NCBI GenBank assembly: GCA_040954595.2
Contig: CM082583.2
Coordinates: 13,330,001 to 13,394,000, forward strand
DNA: 64,000 nucleotides
Direction of reading: 5' to 3'
DNA from: Balanoglossus misakiensis
Lineage: Eukaryota; Hemichordata
The notes under the pieces are model-generated. The model worked only from the letters and a program-made list of their open reading frames with translations, was not told the origin of the DNA and did no database searches. Positions 14,894 to 26,604 of this stretch are shown one piece after another. How positions within the stretch are numbered: the first letter of the stretch is position 1; each line of letters opens with the position of its first letter. A program made the translations under genes and the position numbers.

Positions 14894-17800
14894 TATATGT
14901 TCAATACGTCCTGGGTGCGTGCGCAGCCATTTTCTCCTTCTTGTTCGTGCTCGGATGCATCTTATGTTGGCGGTCGAAGAAATCGACAGAGAGGGAGAAA
15001 ATAAGACCAGAGAGCGTCAGTGTGAAGATGGGAAGCTCCCCTTTTCAAAGCACAGTAGCAACATGCCAGAGCGAAACCAAAGAATTACCGCCCAAGAAGC
15101 ATTCCGGGGACGAGGAGCTGCTTTTTGACAGTTTGAGACTCATAAACGAATACAGCGAATTCCGCCGCAATTCTGCAACGGGTTCCCTGATTGGCTTAAG
15201 TCAAAGTGCAAGCGCTTCGTCCATTGCGAGCAGCTACGCCGTATCACCCTATCCTTCTCGACCGCCATCACCAAATACATTTACAGACTGGAGCAATTAC
15301 AGCACAGAAACAGAAGATTTATCCGCTACCACTGATGATGGCACAAATCGGCCTCGTCCCAGGCTTGATTTTAACATCCTGTATTCACCAGTAGAATCTA
15401 CCCTTGTCGTTACAGTCGCAAAGGTCGTTAACCTCCCCGTGAAAAGTGGCTCTACATGTGACACCTTTGTGAAACTCTACCTCCTCCCACAATTCCCCGA
15501 ATCGCTGCGCACAAATGTCTGCAAAAAATCCATCGAACCAGAATTCAATGAAAACTTTCAATTCCAAGGACTGTCCATAGAAGACATCGACAAATCAACC
15601 TTACGATTCAAAGTATACATCAAAGAATTCTGGAAGAAAAAGAAGAGGTTTGTCGGTGAAGTCTTGTTTCCCTGTACAGATGCAGACTTGTTGACTGAAA
15701 TACCGTATGCTTACTCCAAAGAGTTGAACCCCAACAGAAGTAAAACGACCAGAAGGGTAAGACCCGTTGGCTTGGAAACTAAATGAATGTACATGTAGTT
15801 AGTTAGTTAGGGATGAGATAGACGACTTGTGAAAAGTTTGAATTTAGACTGCGACTGGGTAAACGAGACTAAACCCCGCACCCTTCCTCTTGTTTCACCA
15901 GAAATCGAAATCCGCAGCAGCGGCGGCAAAACGGCGAAGCAGAGGAAAGATCAACACAGGTCACGGTGAAATATTTGTGTTGCTCCAATACCAGGCCGCG
16001 TCGAACAGGATGAAAGTTCTCGTGCGGAAGGCGGAAAACCTCGGGAAGACTAACTGGATCCCAGGCACCGCAGGTAAGTCTCCGATTGGACAGTGCTTAT
16101 CACGTGAGGTCACATATGTTCCACAGTAATAATCATGCGTGTCCCACATATCCCACGCGGAGTCGACTCTTGAAAATGTGTCATCACAACCAAGAGGCAT
16201 GTTACATATGATTATTTCTTAAACGCTATTAAATTTTCATCCTGTCTCTAGTCACTGCCTTACGGAATTGTCAATGATAAATGTGATTTAGTTATTTCCT
16301 GCACGTCCGATGCCCTTTTTGTAGAAAAGAGAAGATAATACTCATCCCTACATGCACATACAAGTTGTAAGAAATATCGCAGTTCGATTCTGATCAATGT
16401 TTCAGTTAGTGTTCACATTATGCGACGACGGTTTGCATGTGAAGCCTCAGAACGTTTTAATTTCACACAGTTCGTATAGCTAGAGCCTTAGCAGAGAATT
16501 GGCCCAGCGTCGCTCGTTGCCATACTTATTGTATCATTGACATGGAATATCAAAAATGGACGTCTGTAAAGCAGGCAAGACCTTATCTCTAACAGTGTGT
16601 TTTATACTGTTTGCAGTTTATCATAGTCCAAGACGATAAGCTTAAACCTATATTAACTTAGCGGGAATACTTAATTGTGTACACCCAATCTTGCTGATTT
16701 GACTCCACCCATGTTTACATACAAATCAGTCAAATTAGCGCCCGGATACGTCTTTCAGCCGGAGATATTGGCTTTGGTATCAAGTCCATTATTTGTATCA
16801 TAAGTTATAAGTTTACTATTTATTGTTAATTCAATGGTAGCACAGAATGCCAAACACGTCTTTTGTGAGATCACATTGAATCGGTTAGTGGAATTATTAT
16901 GAACATTGCTGTAATTTCGTGTCAGTATTTATTTCTAGTTGCAAGCCCACGAGAATTGTGTATCAGACACCAGACTCTAGCTAAGCTCTTGTTTAAAATG
17001 TCTTCAATCAAATTCAGTCAGCTGTGTGCCGTTCAAAGATTCTATATTTGAGGGGGCGGGGGTCGCGATGTATTCACCAAGGTCGCTCTATACTGGACAG
17101 TATTTGCACGCCATATTACCATAGATAGACGTGGGAAACTGACAAGTGTGTTAGCGGATACGATATGACACCGAGAGATAAAATATGAAGATATGGAAGA
17201 TTTCATTGTGATTATTAACTTCTGGTGCCTCGTAGGGGTTTTGCAATACGCACTGCCTATCTTCTGCAGAGTGCATGCGCAGTAGCTCCATGGGTCCTCG
17301 CACAGACTAGACAAGACAAGCGAGTTATGTTGTTTTGTATTCTGCTGAGTGATGCCAGTGAAAATGTCCGTTTATGACGTGCGTCCATGCTTACACGGCT
17401 CAAGGCGATGCGACGGCTTGCCGTCGAATTAGGTACCAGTTGCATACAAATCATAGAGTTGAGTATTTGGCCAATCCTTGGAAACTCGCCGTTATCAGAG
17501 GAGTGCGTAGGTCTGCGAGATCACACTTACTCGCCAGAAGTTCTCGTTGACCACGTGAGCTTTCATGCTTCGAGATACATGTATTATATCATTCGAACAC
17601 AGATTAATTTAATTTCTCCGTTTCAGATCATTACGTCATCGTCAACGTCACAAGACGCGGCAGAGTGGTCGATTCCAAAGAAACACGCACCCATGGGGGA
17701 TATTCGCCCGTCTGGAACGAGCCTTTCCTCTTCGATGTACCCAGTAATGATGTCCAAAGTTATACGCTCGAATTTATTCTGATGAAGGGGCGACTGTATT

Positions 17801-17940
17801 CCCGTGATGGCGTCCTGGGTCACGTGTTGATTGGTCCAGACACTACGGAATCAGGCATCGCTCACTGGAACGAGGTGATGCAGCCTCGTGCGCGGGAAAC
17901 GGCAAGATGGCATTCTATACTTCCTGTCAGCAAATACTGA
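14894..17940 (+). CDS. Synaptotagmin-like tandem C2 membrane protein (5' exon missing)
   Basis: Visible exons are 14894-15756, 15902-16073 and 17627-17940. The first begins after TTCTTTTCAG with two bases completing a codon, so an unseen upstream exon carries the start. It encodes a transmembrane helix at once (YVLGACAAIFSFLFVLGCIL), then CW and a basic stop-transfer run, with Cys suited to palmitoylation. A Ser/Pro-rich linker follows, then C2A (LVVTVAKVVNLP... CDTFVKLYLLP... EFNENFQF), a linker with an Ala run and a basic patch, and C2B (GEIFVLLQYQ... DHYVIVNV... PVWNEPFLFDVP... VLGHVLIGP). The end, HWNEVMQPRARETARWHSI, matches the synaptotagmin C2B terminus with its WHxL-like motif. Most acidic Ca2+-ligand positions are replaced, so it is probably Ca2+-independent. 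Such proteins act in vesicle trafficking. The subtype is not resolved. Confidence 0.85.
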
Positions 17941-19407
17941 GAATAGAACATTGCGGATTGATGACACAACGTGTCAACTGACACAAGAGTGCTGTGAAAA
18001 TAATGAAGGTGACTGTCGAAAAGAAGACGGATCGATGCAGTCTCCACATCACTTCGAGCGCCGTACTGCAATGTGACTAGGCTGTTCGACGTAAATGAAC
18101 AGTGTTTGATAAAGGTTACTTAGAAAGAAAAAAAGACATTTTCGAGCAATAATCTCACCACTAGTCTGACTACAGAGAGGATTTGTTAATTTGAATTGGA
18201 CAGGCCATCTTACTCTGTACACATTTAAGTCGACCTTATCAGGACTCTGCTAGTCTTATCAGAATAGAACATCAAACAAATATGTGGATAAATTTCCTAG
18301 ATATTTCGGTCTTATTATGCATATAATTTCCAAATCATTGACTCCATTGCTCGGTGTTTTTTTTCAATTGTCCCGGTAATAGACACGTTGGAGAGAACTA
18401 TAATCGTGAGTGCGCCCTCAACCGATGCACAAATAATTACTTTGAAAATTACACGACAGTATTTTACAATGAGCTTCAATGTAGGAGAAATCTAACTTTT
18501 ATATACACATGATACGTTTTCTTGAATGTGGCATTCGAGTTGTGATACTACTACTAGTATTATATTTTATATCATCATCACAATCTGATATATTATTTAC
18601 AGATCGCGACGGGACATTTTTTTCTGTCTAGAAAAATTATCAAATTAATACTAAATACAAAGTATAATACTAATGTTAATACACAGAGCATGGTTTCAGT
18701 TTCAAACGTCATCACTTCTAGTATATTACCAATTTCATTGCGTTATACTTTAATTATTCGTTATTTAAAAAATAACTACGATAATTTAACTGCATACTGC
18801 GTACGGTAGTTGATGTTGATTCAAATCTTTAGTCAATTATTTTTGAATGAGATAACAGTTTCTTTTTCATATTTCAATAACTATAGTATTTCAAAGTTAC
18901 TCCTGTTTGGGTTCAAGGTATATGGTCACATATGCAAGTTTGTATCAGTTATCACGGATAGTGGAAATAGTCAGTAGCCAATCGCAGATTTTTACTTGGA
19001 TGGCCATGCAAAAAAGTTGCGCCACCACATGATCATTTGAAGACGTATACACGCCATTCTTAACCATACATGCTAATTTGAGGTGATTTTATTCCTTTAA
19101 AGTTTCTCCGAGTATAACACTTTCACTACACTGCTGATTCATTGACGTCATTGAAACAATGTCTTCGTTTAACCAGTATTTTCTGTAAAATAGGTTATCG
19201 ATCTACATGAAAACTACTTTTGGCAGATATTTACACAAACACATTTATGAACTGATACCAAAGAGGATTTCTTCTTGTCGTCACAGTGTTTAAAATAGTT
19301 TATGTTGTGTTCCTTGCGAACAGTACTGGATCAAGTATCGCGGCCATATTGTCGGAATAATTTTGAATGAGTATTACATATTTATGACCAGATTTTAGAG
19401 CTTTATG

Positions 19408-19413
19408 AATAAA
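19408..19413 (+). terminator. Poly(A) signal of the synaptotagmin-like gene
   Basis: AATAAA about 1.47 kb after the stop codon and about 150 bases before the end of the convergent FAM151-like gene. The stretch 17941-19407 is AT-rich, shows no coding potential and is best read as a long 3' untranslated region. Confidence 0.45.
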
Positions 19414-19566
19414 GTATATATTCATGTTTAATCAGTGAGTCTATCTGTTATTTACGTGTACAGTAATAACTGTTTGTGGGTCTTGTTTGTTTGTTTACGG
19501 TACTTTTCATTTTGTTACATTATTTATGGTTGCAACGACTGCAGTGCGAATTTAGGAAATATGACG

Positions 19567-22520
19567 TCATTGCAAAATTTTGCCAGCAAGAAACAGCAAA
19601 ACTACCAAAATATATGCAACTTTGTGATTGCATGCCGATGATATTACGTGAACGTCTTCAAGTACGATGTCCATTTCGTCTCCCGTTTTAGTCATAACGA
19701 TGTAGTAGAATTTGTCTTCCTTTGAGATTTCCAATTTGAGTTCGGCGCTTGTAGTGTCTGAAGGCTCGCCTCCCCAACCATCAGTGCACTTCACAGGAGT
19801 GACCTTGACAGTGACCGCGTTGCTGTCACTGTAATCTGTGACCGAGAAATTGTAGCAGTCCGCCTGAACCACACTGCCGGAAACTCGAAGTTTGTCGCCA
19901 CCATCTTCATTTGGTTCGATGTACACTTCTCCGTCATGACCGAGATAGATTCTAATTCCGTCAAAGACGGTTTTCAGATTGCTGACTCCAGAACTGCGGA
20001 CGTAGATCTCAAGCCCTGCGCCAGGATTGAAGTTATAACGTCTTTCCATCGGGACGAACTGGACACGTCCGTGGATTTCCGTTGGCACAGAAGATGGTTT
20101 ATACTCATTTTCACTTTGAATGAACCCTCCACGATGAAAACCCGCCAGACCCGCACCTTCCAGACTGAGATAAGCGTGATCGCCAACCGCACCACTCATC
20201 AATCCATTCCATGATTCCACGTCCCACAGTCTGTCCCTTTCGACGGTGACATTTTCGTGCTCCTTGAGAGCGTCTAAAAACCTGTCCATGATTGTATCTG
20301 GCAAGTCGTAGTATACGCGTCTGGGGTCACCGTTTTTGCGCAATGCCACTAAACCGTCCATGTCCACCTGGTCTCCCGTTCCGTGCCATACTGTTATGGA
20401 GTAATCCTCGCGCAGTCCCAACAGCCAAACGAACTTCTGCCATGACGTTATGCACCAGAGAGCGCGAACAGGGAAGGTGACAGGGTTGTGTAGTGGAAAC
20501 GTGTAGAGCAGATTGTCGTAAATCATGGTCCACGAGTACATGTCTTCTTCGGGTGGTGCCCATGGCAACCCGGCGTTTGTGGTCCAACCCAGCGACATGA
20601 CAGTCATCGGAAATATTCGGTTGCAGGTGGTAATGAACTCGACCGGGGCGATGGGATCACTCTCCGAGTTCGGGCCCCGGGCGATATCGGCGTTCACCCA
20701 CAGGGGTTGATGGATCCTCGCTTCCATGTCTTTGACAATATTCATGGATATTTCAACAGCTTCAATTTGTTTGAAATCTAGTTTCATGCCCTTGTCTGTT
20801 TCTGTGATATTGTACACCCATTCTTCTAGTGTGATGTCACTGTATATAATGGGTGGATGGGCCATTATTGGCGTGTCGGTTTCATTTGGTGTTCCCATCC
20901 CTTCTAAAATAATATCTCCCTCCAGCATCATCGTATCATCTACAAGTAAAGCAAACGCACGATGCAATTTTATTTTAAGGACAAGAGCGAGAAGAAATCT
21001 AACAATTAACGGGCGAAGCGTAGCCGAGCACGCTTACAGCTTTCTTGTTTGGCGTGTTGTATTTTCTTGTTAAAACGATTTCAATTGTCAGATGTACTGC
21101 ATACGATCGATACATGGGCTTGCAAACGGTTTATATCGAATATTAATTGGACAGGTGAGACACGTAGCCCAAATAGACCAATGAAATTGTCACATTCCGT
21201 TGACGCGTAATAGGTATGTACATGTATGTAAATTCACCATTGAGTGCGTTTTCCAGTTCTCTTTGGCTATTCACTCCATGCGCCCAGACAATGTGTATTC
21301 CATCGCCATTTTCCACCTCGAAATAGTCCACAATATTCACGATCGTATTTGAACACAGGCAAGTTCCTTCTGAAAAGAGAAGAGTGATTCAAGGAGGCAT
21401 ATTCGATTCCATTTTTATCTCCTCAATATTTCCAGATTATCAAGTACTGTGAGCGCAATCTCAACTCGCACCATATCTCCCATCTTTGCTGGTGTTGAGT
21501 GCAATGAGACACAGTATAATGGGGCGAGAGGCAAGTATTAGACAATGTTCAAACGGATAGGTTATCTCATAAAAGGGTGTTCCATCTTTAAATGATTGGT
21601 ACGATAATAGCCTAAATGTTATTATTGATTTTTTCATATTAATTAATATATTACCCTCAATCCAAGCCATACGAACAAGGTATGGCCATGAAATTCTACT
21701 GGCTGGTTCTACTGGTTGAACTTCTAATGGCTCATGCACGAAAATAGCCTTAACATAGAGGATTGTTCCTATTAATATATGACCCTTAATCTAGTAGGCC
21801 ATGCAAACAGGGTAATGGTAATGGCTCGTGTACGAATTTTCAAATCCATGAGATTTAATGGCTAGCCCCATATCATTAAAATAAAGGAAACAGGAACTTC
21901 AATTATTGGTAATTAAGTAGGCGATCTCATTGCATATCATTATTTGAAGACGGAATCGTGTAAATACCAGAAGCGATTTGACTGAACCGTGATAGTTTAA
22001 CGGTGATCGCACTTCACAGATATAACCATTTACGGCAGCCGTGTCACTTCGATATGGGTACCGCTACTATCTGGACTTTGCAACTTGGTTGACAAGTTCG
22101 ACTTGTCCAAACTCTACGAAAATGGCATCTTAAAGTGCCCATTCAATTAAAGCTGACTTCATCAGCGCTAGCCCCACATCATATTATTGTGTTTGATTTT
22201 TATATCATTTGCGCATTTTACATAAAACACGCTATTCATGCAGTAAAGGGCTGCAATGCTTTCACAAAGTCTCCACTAGTCTGATCTCTGGTAACGCTAA
22301 TGAAAACAAGGCCACGCATCATATCTTCACGATCTTCGTGCTAGATGGACACCCCAAAACTCAAATCTGTATCACTGATAATGTTTGCAATCACGGCTAC
22401 TCTACAAAACAGTGACCGTGTTGCAATCACCAGACCGCAAATGTACAACTCACCGGTATTCCCGATGGAAGACAGAGTCGCTGTCGCCAACAGCAACACC
22501 GAAAGCACAGTGAGACCCAT
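19567..22520 (-). CDS. FAM151: FAM151/menorin family protein (DUF2181), probably GPI-anchored
   Basis: On the minus strand the exons are 22520-22454, 21369-21238 and 20939-19567, giving 523 residues. Exon 1 is a signal peptide (MGLTVLSVLLLATATLSS). The DUF2181 domain follows: IVWAHGVNS with its His, MMLEGDIILEG with the E-x-D pair, PIMAHPP, then KGMKLDFK and LWVNADIARGP, the pattern of the menorin fold related to glycerophosphodiester phosphodiesterases. Residues from about 310 on form a second, beta-rich region. The extreme C-terminus, SACNHK followed by a hydrophobic run (VAYILVVLLFLAGKILQ), looks like a GPI-attachment signal. C. elegans menorin is a secreted cue for sensory dendrite branching; the vertebrate proteins are less understood. 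All junctions keep frame. The protein is longer than vertebrate FAM151B; assignment to A or B is not possible by eye. Confidence 0.88.
21640..21855. repeat. Two diverged tandem copies of a ~115-bp unit
   Basis: In the first FAM151 intron, a segment starting TTAATATATTACCCTCAATC and holding CCATACGAACAAGGTA and AATGGCTCATGCACGAA recurs about 115 bases later as TTAATATATGACCCTTAATC, CCATGCAAACAGGGTA and AATGGCTCGTGTACGAA. The copies differ at many sites, so this is an old duplication. No coding meaning is seen. Confidence 0.5.
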
Positions 22521-24013
22521 GATAGCCTGATTTCGGCCAGAGACTCGCCACACAAGTCAAAATCTCACTATTTCTGACAAGATAGGTATTTGTGAAGTAT
22601 CAGATAAGACAGATGGACTTTAACTGATCGGTACAAACGGTGACTGCTGCGCAATAGTCGGTCACGTCACAGTGCAAATGTACAGATATCAAACAGCCGG
22701 GTTTCTGGCCAATAATGCGGGTTTCCCGCAATCTGAAGACTACCTCTTTTAATTAAGTAAATAAACCGTGTTAGTTTAGTTTTTCAGTCACGTGAGATGA
22801 ATGGGCGGATACCCGTATCCAAGACTGTTGGCAATGGACAACTGATTTCGACGGGCGGCGCGGCGTTCTTCAAGTCTCGGCGAGACACGTCCGAGAATGA
22901 CGTGCATCCACTGCTATGCATGTGGAAACTTTCATGAACCTCATATAAAAAATACATTGTTTTGCTAACCAATGTGTGTGCGGCGAATCGTAGATAATTA
23001 CAGAACAACTCAAGCCTCATTGATATAGTCGACGACAATAATGGTAAGCTTCATAGAAGAAGGCTTTTTTCAGCCCAAACGGCCGAGTTTTCACCCAAAT
23101 GGTAACATCTAGTGCTTACCCCTCCCCTTAACCACAGAAACATGTCTTTGTACTTACGTATTTCCTACGAAGAACACGTTTCTTTTCGTTGTGACTTGCT
23201 TGAGCGCGAAGACAGACAGACATCTTGCCAAGATTCACTGTAGAAACTGACCTACGGACCAAAATCACACGTGGTGTCTGAACGCTCCTCGAACACGTAC
23301 TGAATCATCTTTGCAACGAGGCTCACTTGACTTGCCACGCCAGGTGGTGATCACAAATTGTATTAGCCAATAGCCGCTGTGATTCCAACAGGTGGTCATG
23401 AGTATAACGCCCCCACCGGTACAGCTATAAAAGTTGGCTCTGCATGTTCAACATACTTCAGTGCCATATTCCCAAAAGAACAGTGAATAGAAGTCGATAC
23501 CAATGACACCATCCCCACTTTTTACCCCCAAAAGATACATGTAGGTGTAGAGAAACGGTTTGCCTCCAAGCATTACTAACGCGGATTTATATATAGCGAT
23601 AAAATCTGCTGACATCAGAAAAGGGGTCTGTTGCGTGACAACTTTCACCATATTTGTCCCTGGACACGTCATACCAGTAGTTTTCTAGAACCGTTCCAAA
23701 AACGCCACCATGCGACAAATGAACTCGAAAGCAAAATGTATACCTATTGGCACTGCTGACAAAAACCGGAAACAATATGGGCCGTAAATAAATGCGGGTG
23801 GTGGCATGGCAACCTCCAGGCGGAGTCGACAGACGAGAAGAAGTTCGCGAACAGAATCAATCACATGAGTGAGCTGTGTGTGTGTGTGTGTTGAGTCACC
23901 GCATCATCGCATGTCCACCGCATCGAGGTAGTTGCAGTTCGGATTTCTATTAGAGAGCAACCAAGCTTTCTGTGTCTGTGTTGGCGCCAATTCAGTCCGA
24001 ATCTGTGAAAATA
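22521..24013. promoter_or_regulatory. Divergent intergenic region between FAM151 and the PTPS-like gene
   Basis: The two genes are transcribed away from each other from this 1.5-kb stretch. A CACGTG E-box lies near 22789-22794, a short GC-rich patch near 22850, and a TATAAAA box on the plus strand at 23426-23432, about 580 bases before the PTPS-like ATG. A (TG)n run sits at about 23875-23891. No open frame here looks real. Promoter function is inferred from position only. Confidence 0.4.
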
Positions 24014-26474
24014 ATGGCATTTAGAGATAAAGTCGACGGTGTACGCGATGGCATTTCCTCCACCGAAGAGTGCGCCATGCCGAGTAACTTGCCCATTCCA
24101 AGTTGTCTAAGGTAAGAGACTATCAGCGACAATCAATGAAGATCCAAACTTTCATTGTCGTTAATGCGAAGATGAGTTTCTTTTGTCGTATTTTAATACT
24201 TTATCGAACACGTCAAATGTGATTGGCCAGATACTAAAATTGGCCAGTACAACAAATATTGTTGACAAGTTCGCTCTTCAAATGTGGTTGTAAGAATGAT
24301 TCCATATTCCGTTTATCAAATGCTGCTCTTTTAATATATCAAAAGTACTCATTTTCGTTGTCATGGCGTGATTACTTTGCCATGTTCCGGCGCCCGCATG
24401 ACAGCACGTAACGCCTTATACTGAGATGAAACAGACTTTTTCGACGGGAATAATATGCTTGTTTCTACAATTCCACAGCTTTCAACTCTTTTGTATCATT
24501 TCTTCAGTTGCTGATTCGAAAAATCAAATATGTATTAAGTCAGATGTTTTATTTGGCAAATGCATCCCCATTTTAATATTTTAGTTAAAAAATGCCGAGT
24601 TTTGAAATCTTTAAGGATTTTTCTGTTCCTACCCGTCTGTCATGCCAGATTTAGTTTTGAACATGGGCTGGTAAACATATATATAGCAATTCATAAAATT
24701 TCTCTCCTGAACACGCAACGACACGGATGCGGGCAAGTAACTTCGTCGAGGGAAATTACTGTTTGGAAAATGAAGAACGAAACATATGTTCGCCAGAGTG
24801 CAAATCATAAGAGACCGTGCTTCACAACGGAGAATGGAACGGAAGCGAATTCAATTTAATTTCAATTTCGCCATGTATATACACAAACCAAGATGGTGAA
24901 TTAATGAGGGCTTCAAAATGGGCTATTTTCTCTTTGATTGTTAGATTGACGCATATTATCCTTCAATTAAATCACAGTGAAATGAACTCGAATATAGGCG
25001 ACCGTTTCAATTCAAAACCAAGATGGCAAATACAACAATAGACCTAACACGGCCCCAGGTCAAACGAGCCCACCGTTCAATTATTTGCAATCGGTCTGAA
25101 TGTTGCGGGATTTTTTTTACAGATCACAAACAGTCGACCGAACAGAAGTCGATTTGCCTAAAGGGTCCTACAGCACTTGTGAAAACCCGACTGACTTTGG
25201 TCCTGATATTAGAGGTAAGTGGACGTGGACCCACGCCTACCCAACTCGCAAATTGTGTTTTGTTTCACATCACAACTAGAAAGCAACTGCGACAGTATGA
25301 CGTTAGATCCGACGTGGGTGACATGATCTTTTCCTCCGTCTTTCAATAAGAACTTTTTTCGTTTCTTTGCAGTTGAAGTAGTCGTTAGGAGTCAGGTGAG
25401 TTATCAGAAACCGAATCGGTGTGAAGATGGGTGAATATTTGCCACGGTATTCGGTATACGCCATAAGTCGACACCATCAATGTTAGAGACCCTCAGTCCG
25501 ACCCTTAGAAAGACCCAATGCATCATTAATTATCGTAGCATATCGTGCGAGAACATGAGATCGAAAGACTGGTCCATACGCATCGTACCCGCAGAAAGTA
25601 AAATCAGGACTCATAAAACATTATTTGATATTGTCTGCCGCAATAAAAAGCAAAATAAGCTCTTTTAATATCGGGCGAGTGTGAAGATTTTCAATGGTAT
25701 ATGCATAGCTCGCGTGACACATATAAGTTATGAGATGTATCTAGGGATGAGGTATTAAATGTAAATTTAGTCATAACGCGGTACATTTTTATCGCTTAAA
25801 AGAGATTATAATTTCAACCAACGTTTTTGCGCCGGTAGGAACTGGCGCAATCGCCTCGATGAATCGACCAAGTGAACCTTTTCAGAAAATTTGATCATCA
25901 TCGTGTTTTATACTTTGGGGGCCAGTCGAGCGAGTTCTTCGTGTTTGTTTGTTTGTTTATAAAATGCTAGGTTCGGGGAAAAAACGTAAAGCGCTTGTCT
26001 GTTGCTTTGATGTTTGTGGTTGATATTCCCCTCTACTTTCAATGGTTTAACACTCAATTGTGTTTTACCTCTTTTCCAATGATGTCTTCTGTTTCGAATT
26101 TTCCCAGTTGGACACTAATCGCGGCGGCGTGTCGTTGGACAATTCAGAGCTGCAGAAATGTATGAAGGTAAGTGAGAATTTGAATGCCGGGTAAAGAACA
26201 TTAAGCTGACAACTGACCAATAGTATTAATAGTAATGTGATGTGATGCAGATATTAAAATGCGTATATCGTTTTGTTGTTTCATGTAGAGAGCGTTTGTG
26301 GAACCACAGGAGCGACCAGGCGAATGCTCCCAACCATACTGCGATGCTGTTGTCAGTACTTTGGAGAACGTGGCAACCTTCATCTGGCAGAGAATGGAAT
26401 CACTGCTTCCCGATGGATCGCTCTACGAAGTCATGGTGTCCGACGCCAAGAATGTGGTGTGCTACCGTGGATGA
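24014..26474 (+). CDS. PTPS-like protein lacking active-site residues
   Basis: Exons 24014-24111, 25123-25214, 25373-25395 (23 bp), 26108-26167 and 26289-26474 join in frame through GT-AG sites to give 152 residues, close to the ~145 of animal 6-pyruvoyl-tetrahydropterin synthase. The C-terminal part matches that family well: DAVVSTLENVATFIWQRM, LLPDGSLYEV and a final NVVCYRG. Upstream, TCENP aligns with the family KCNNP, and VEVVVRSQLD with the strand after the GHGHN motif. However the zinc-binding GHGHN is replaced by DFGPD, the first zinc His is not seen, and the Asp-His of the catalytic triad is replaced by QERPGE. PTPS makes 6-pyruvoyl-tetrahydropterin in tetrahydrobiopterin synthesis; this copy is unlikely to do so. 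A structural or regulatory paralogue, or an early pseudogene, are the alternatives. Poly(A) signal at 26599-26604. Confidence 0.8.
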
Positions 26475-26598
26475 ACTAATCAACACGGAGATTTTGCAGA
26501 AACAAGGGCCGATAACAAAAGCCTGTCACAGAACATATGTCGATGCTGATGCTGAATTGAACTCATGTTTGACATATTTTTCCTCTCTGAGAAACCGA

Positions 26599-26604
26599 AA
26601 TAAA
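26599..26604 (+). terminator. Poly(A) signal of the PTPS-like gene
   Basis: AATAAA 125 bases after the stop codon, which supports a transcribed gene ending here. Confidence 0.55.

Noticed and set aside
14826-15128. 100-codon frame overlapping the synaptotagmin-like exon
   Set aside because: It is in a different frame and crosses the splice acceptor; the other frame carries the transmembrane helix and C2 domains.
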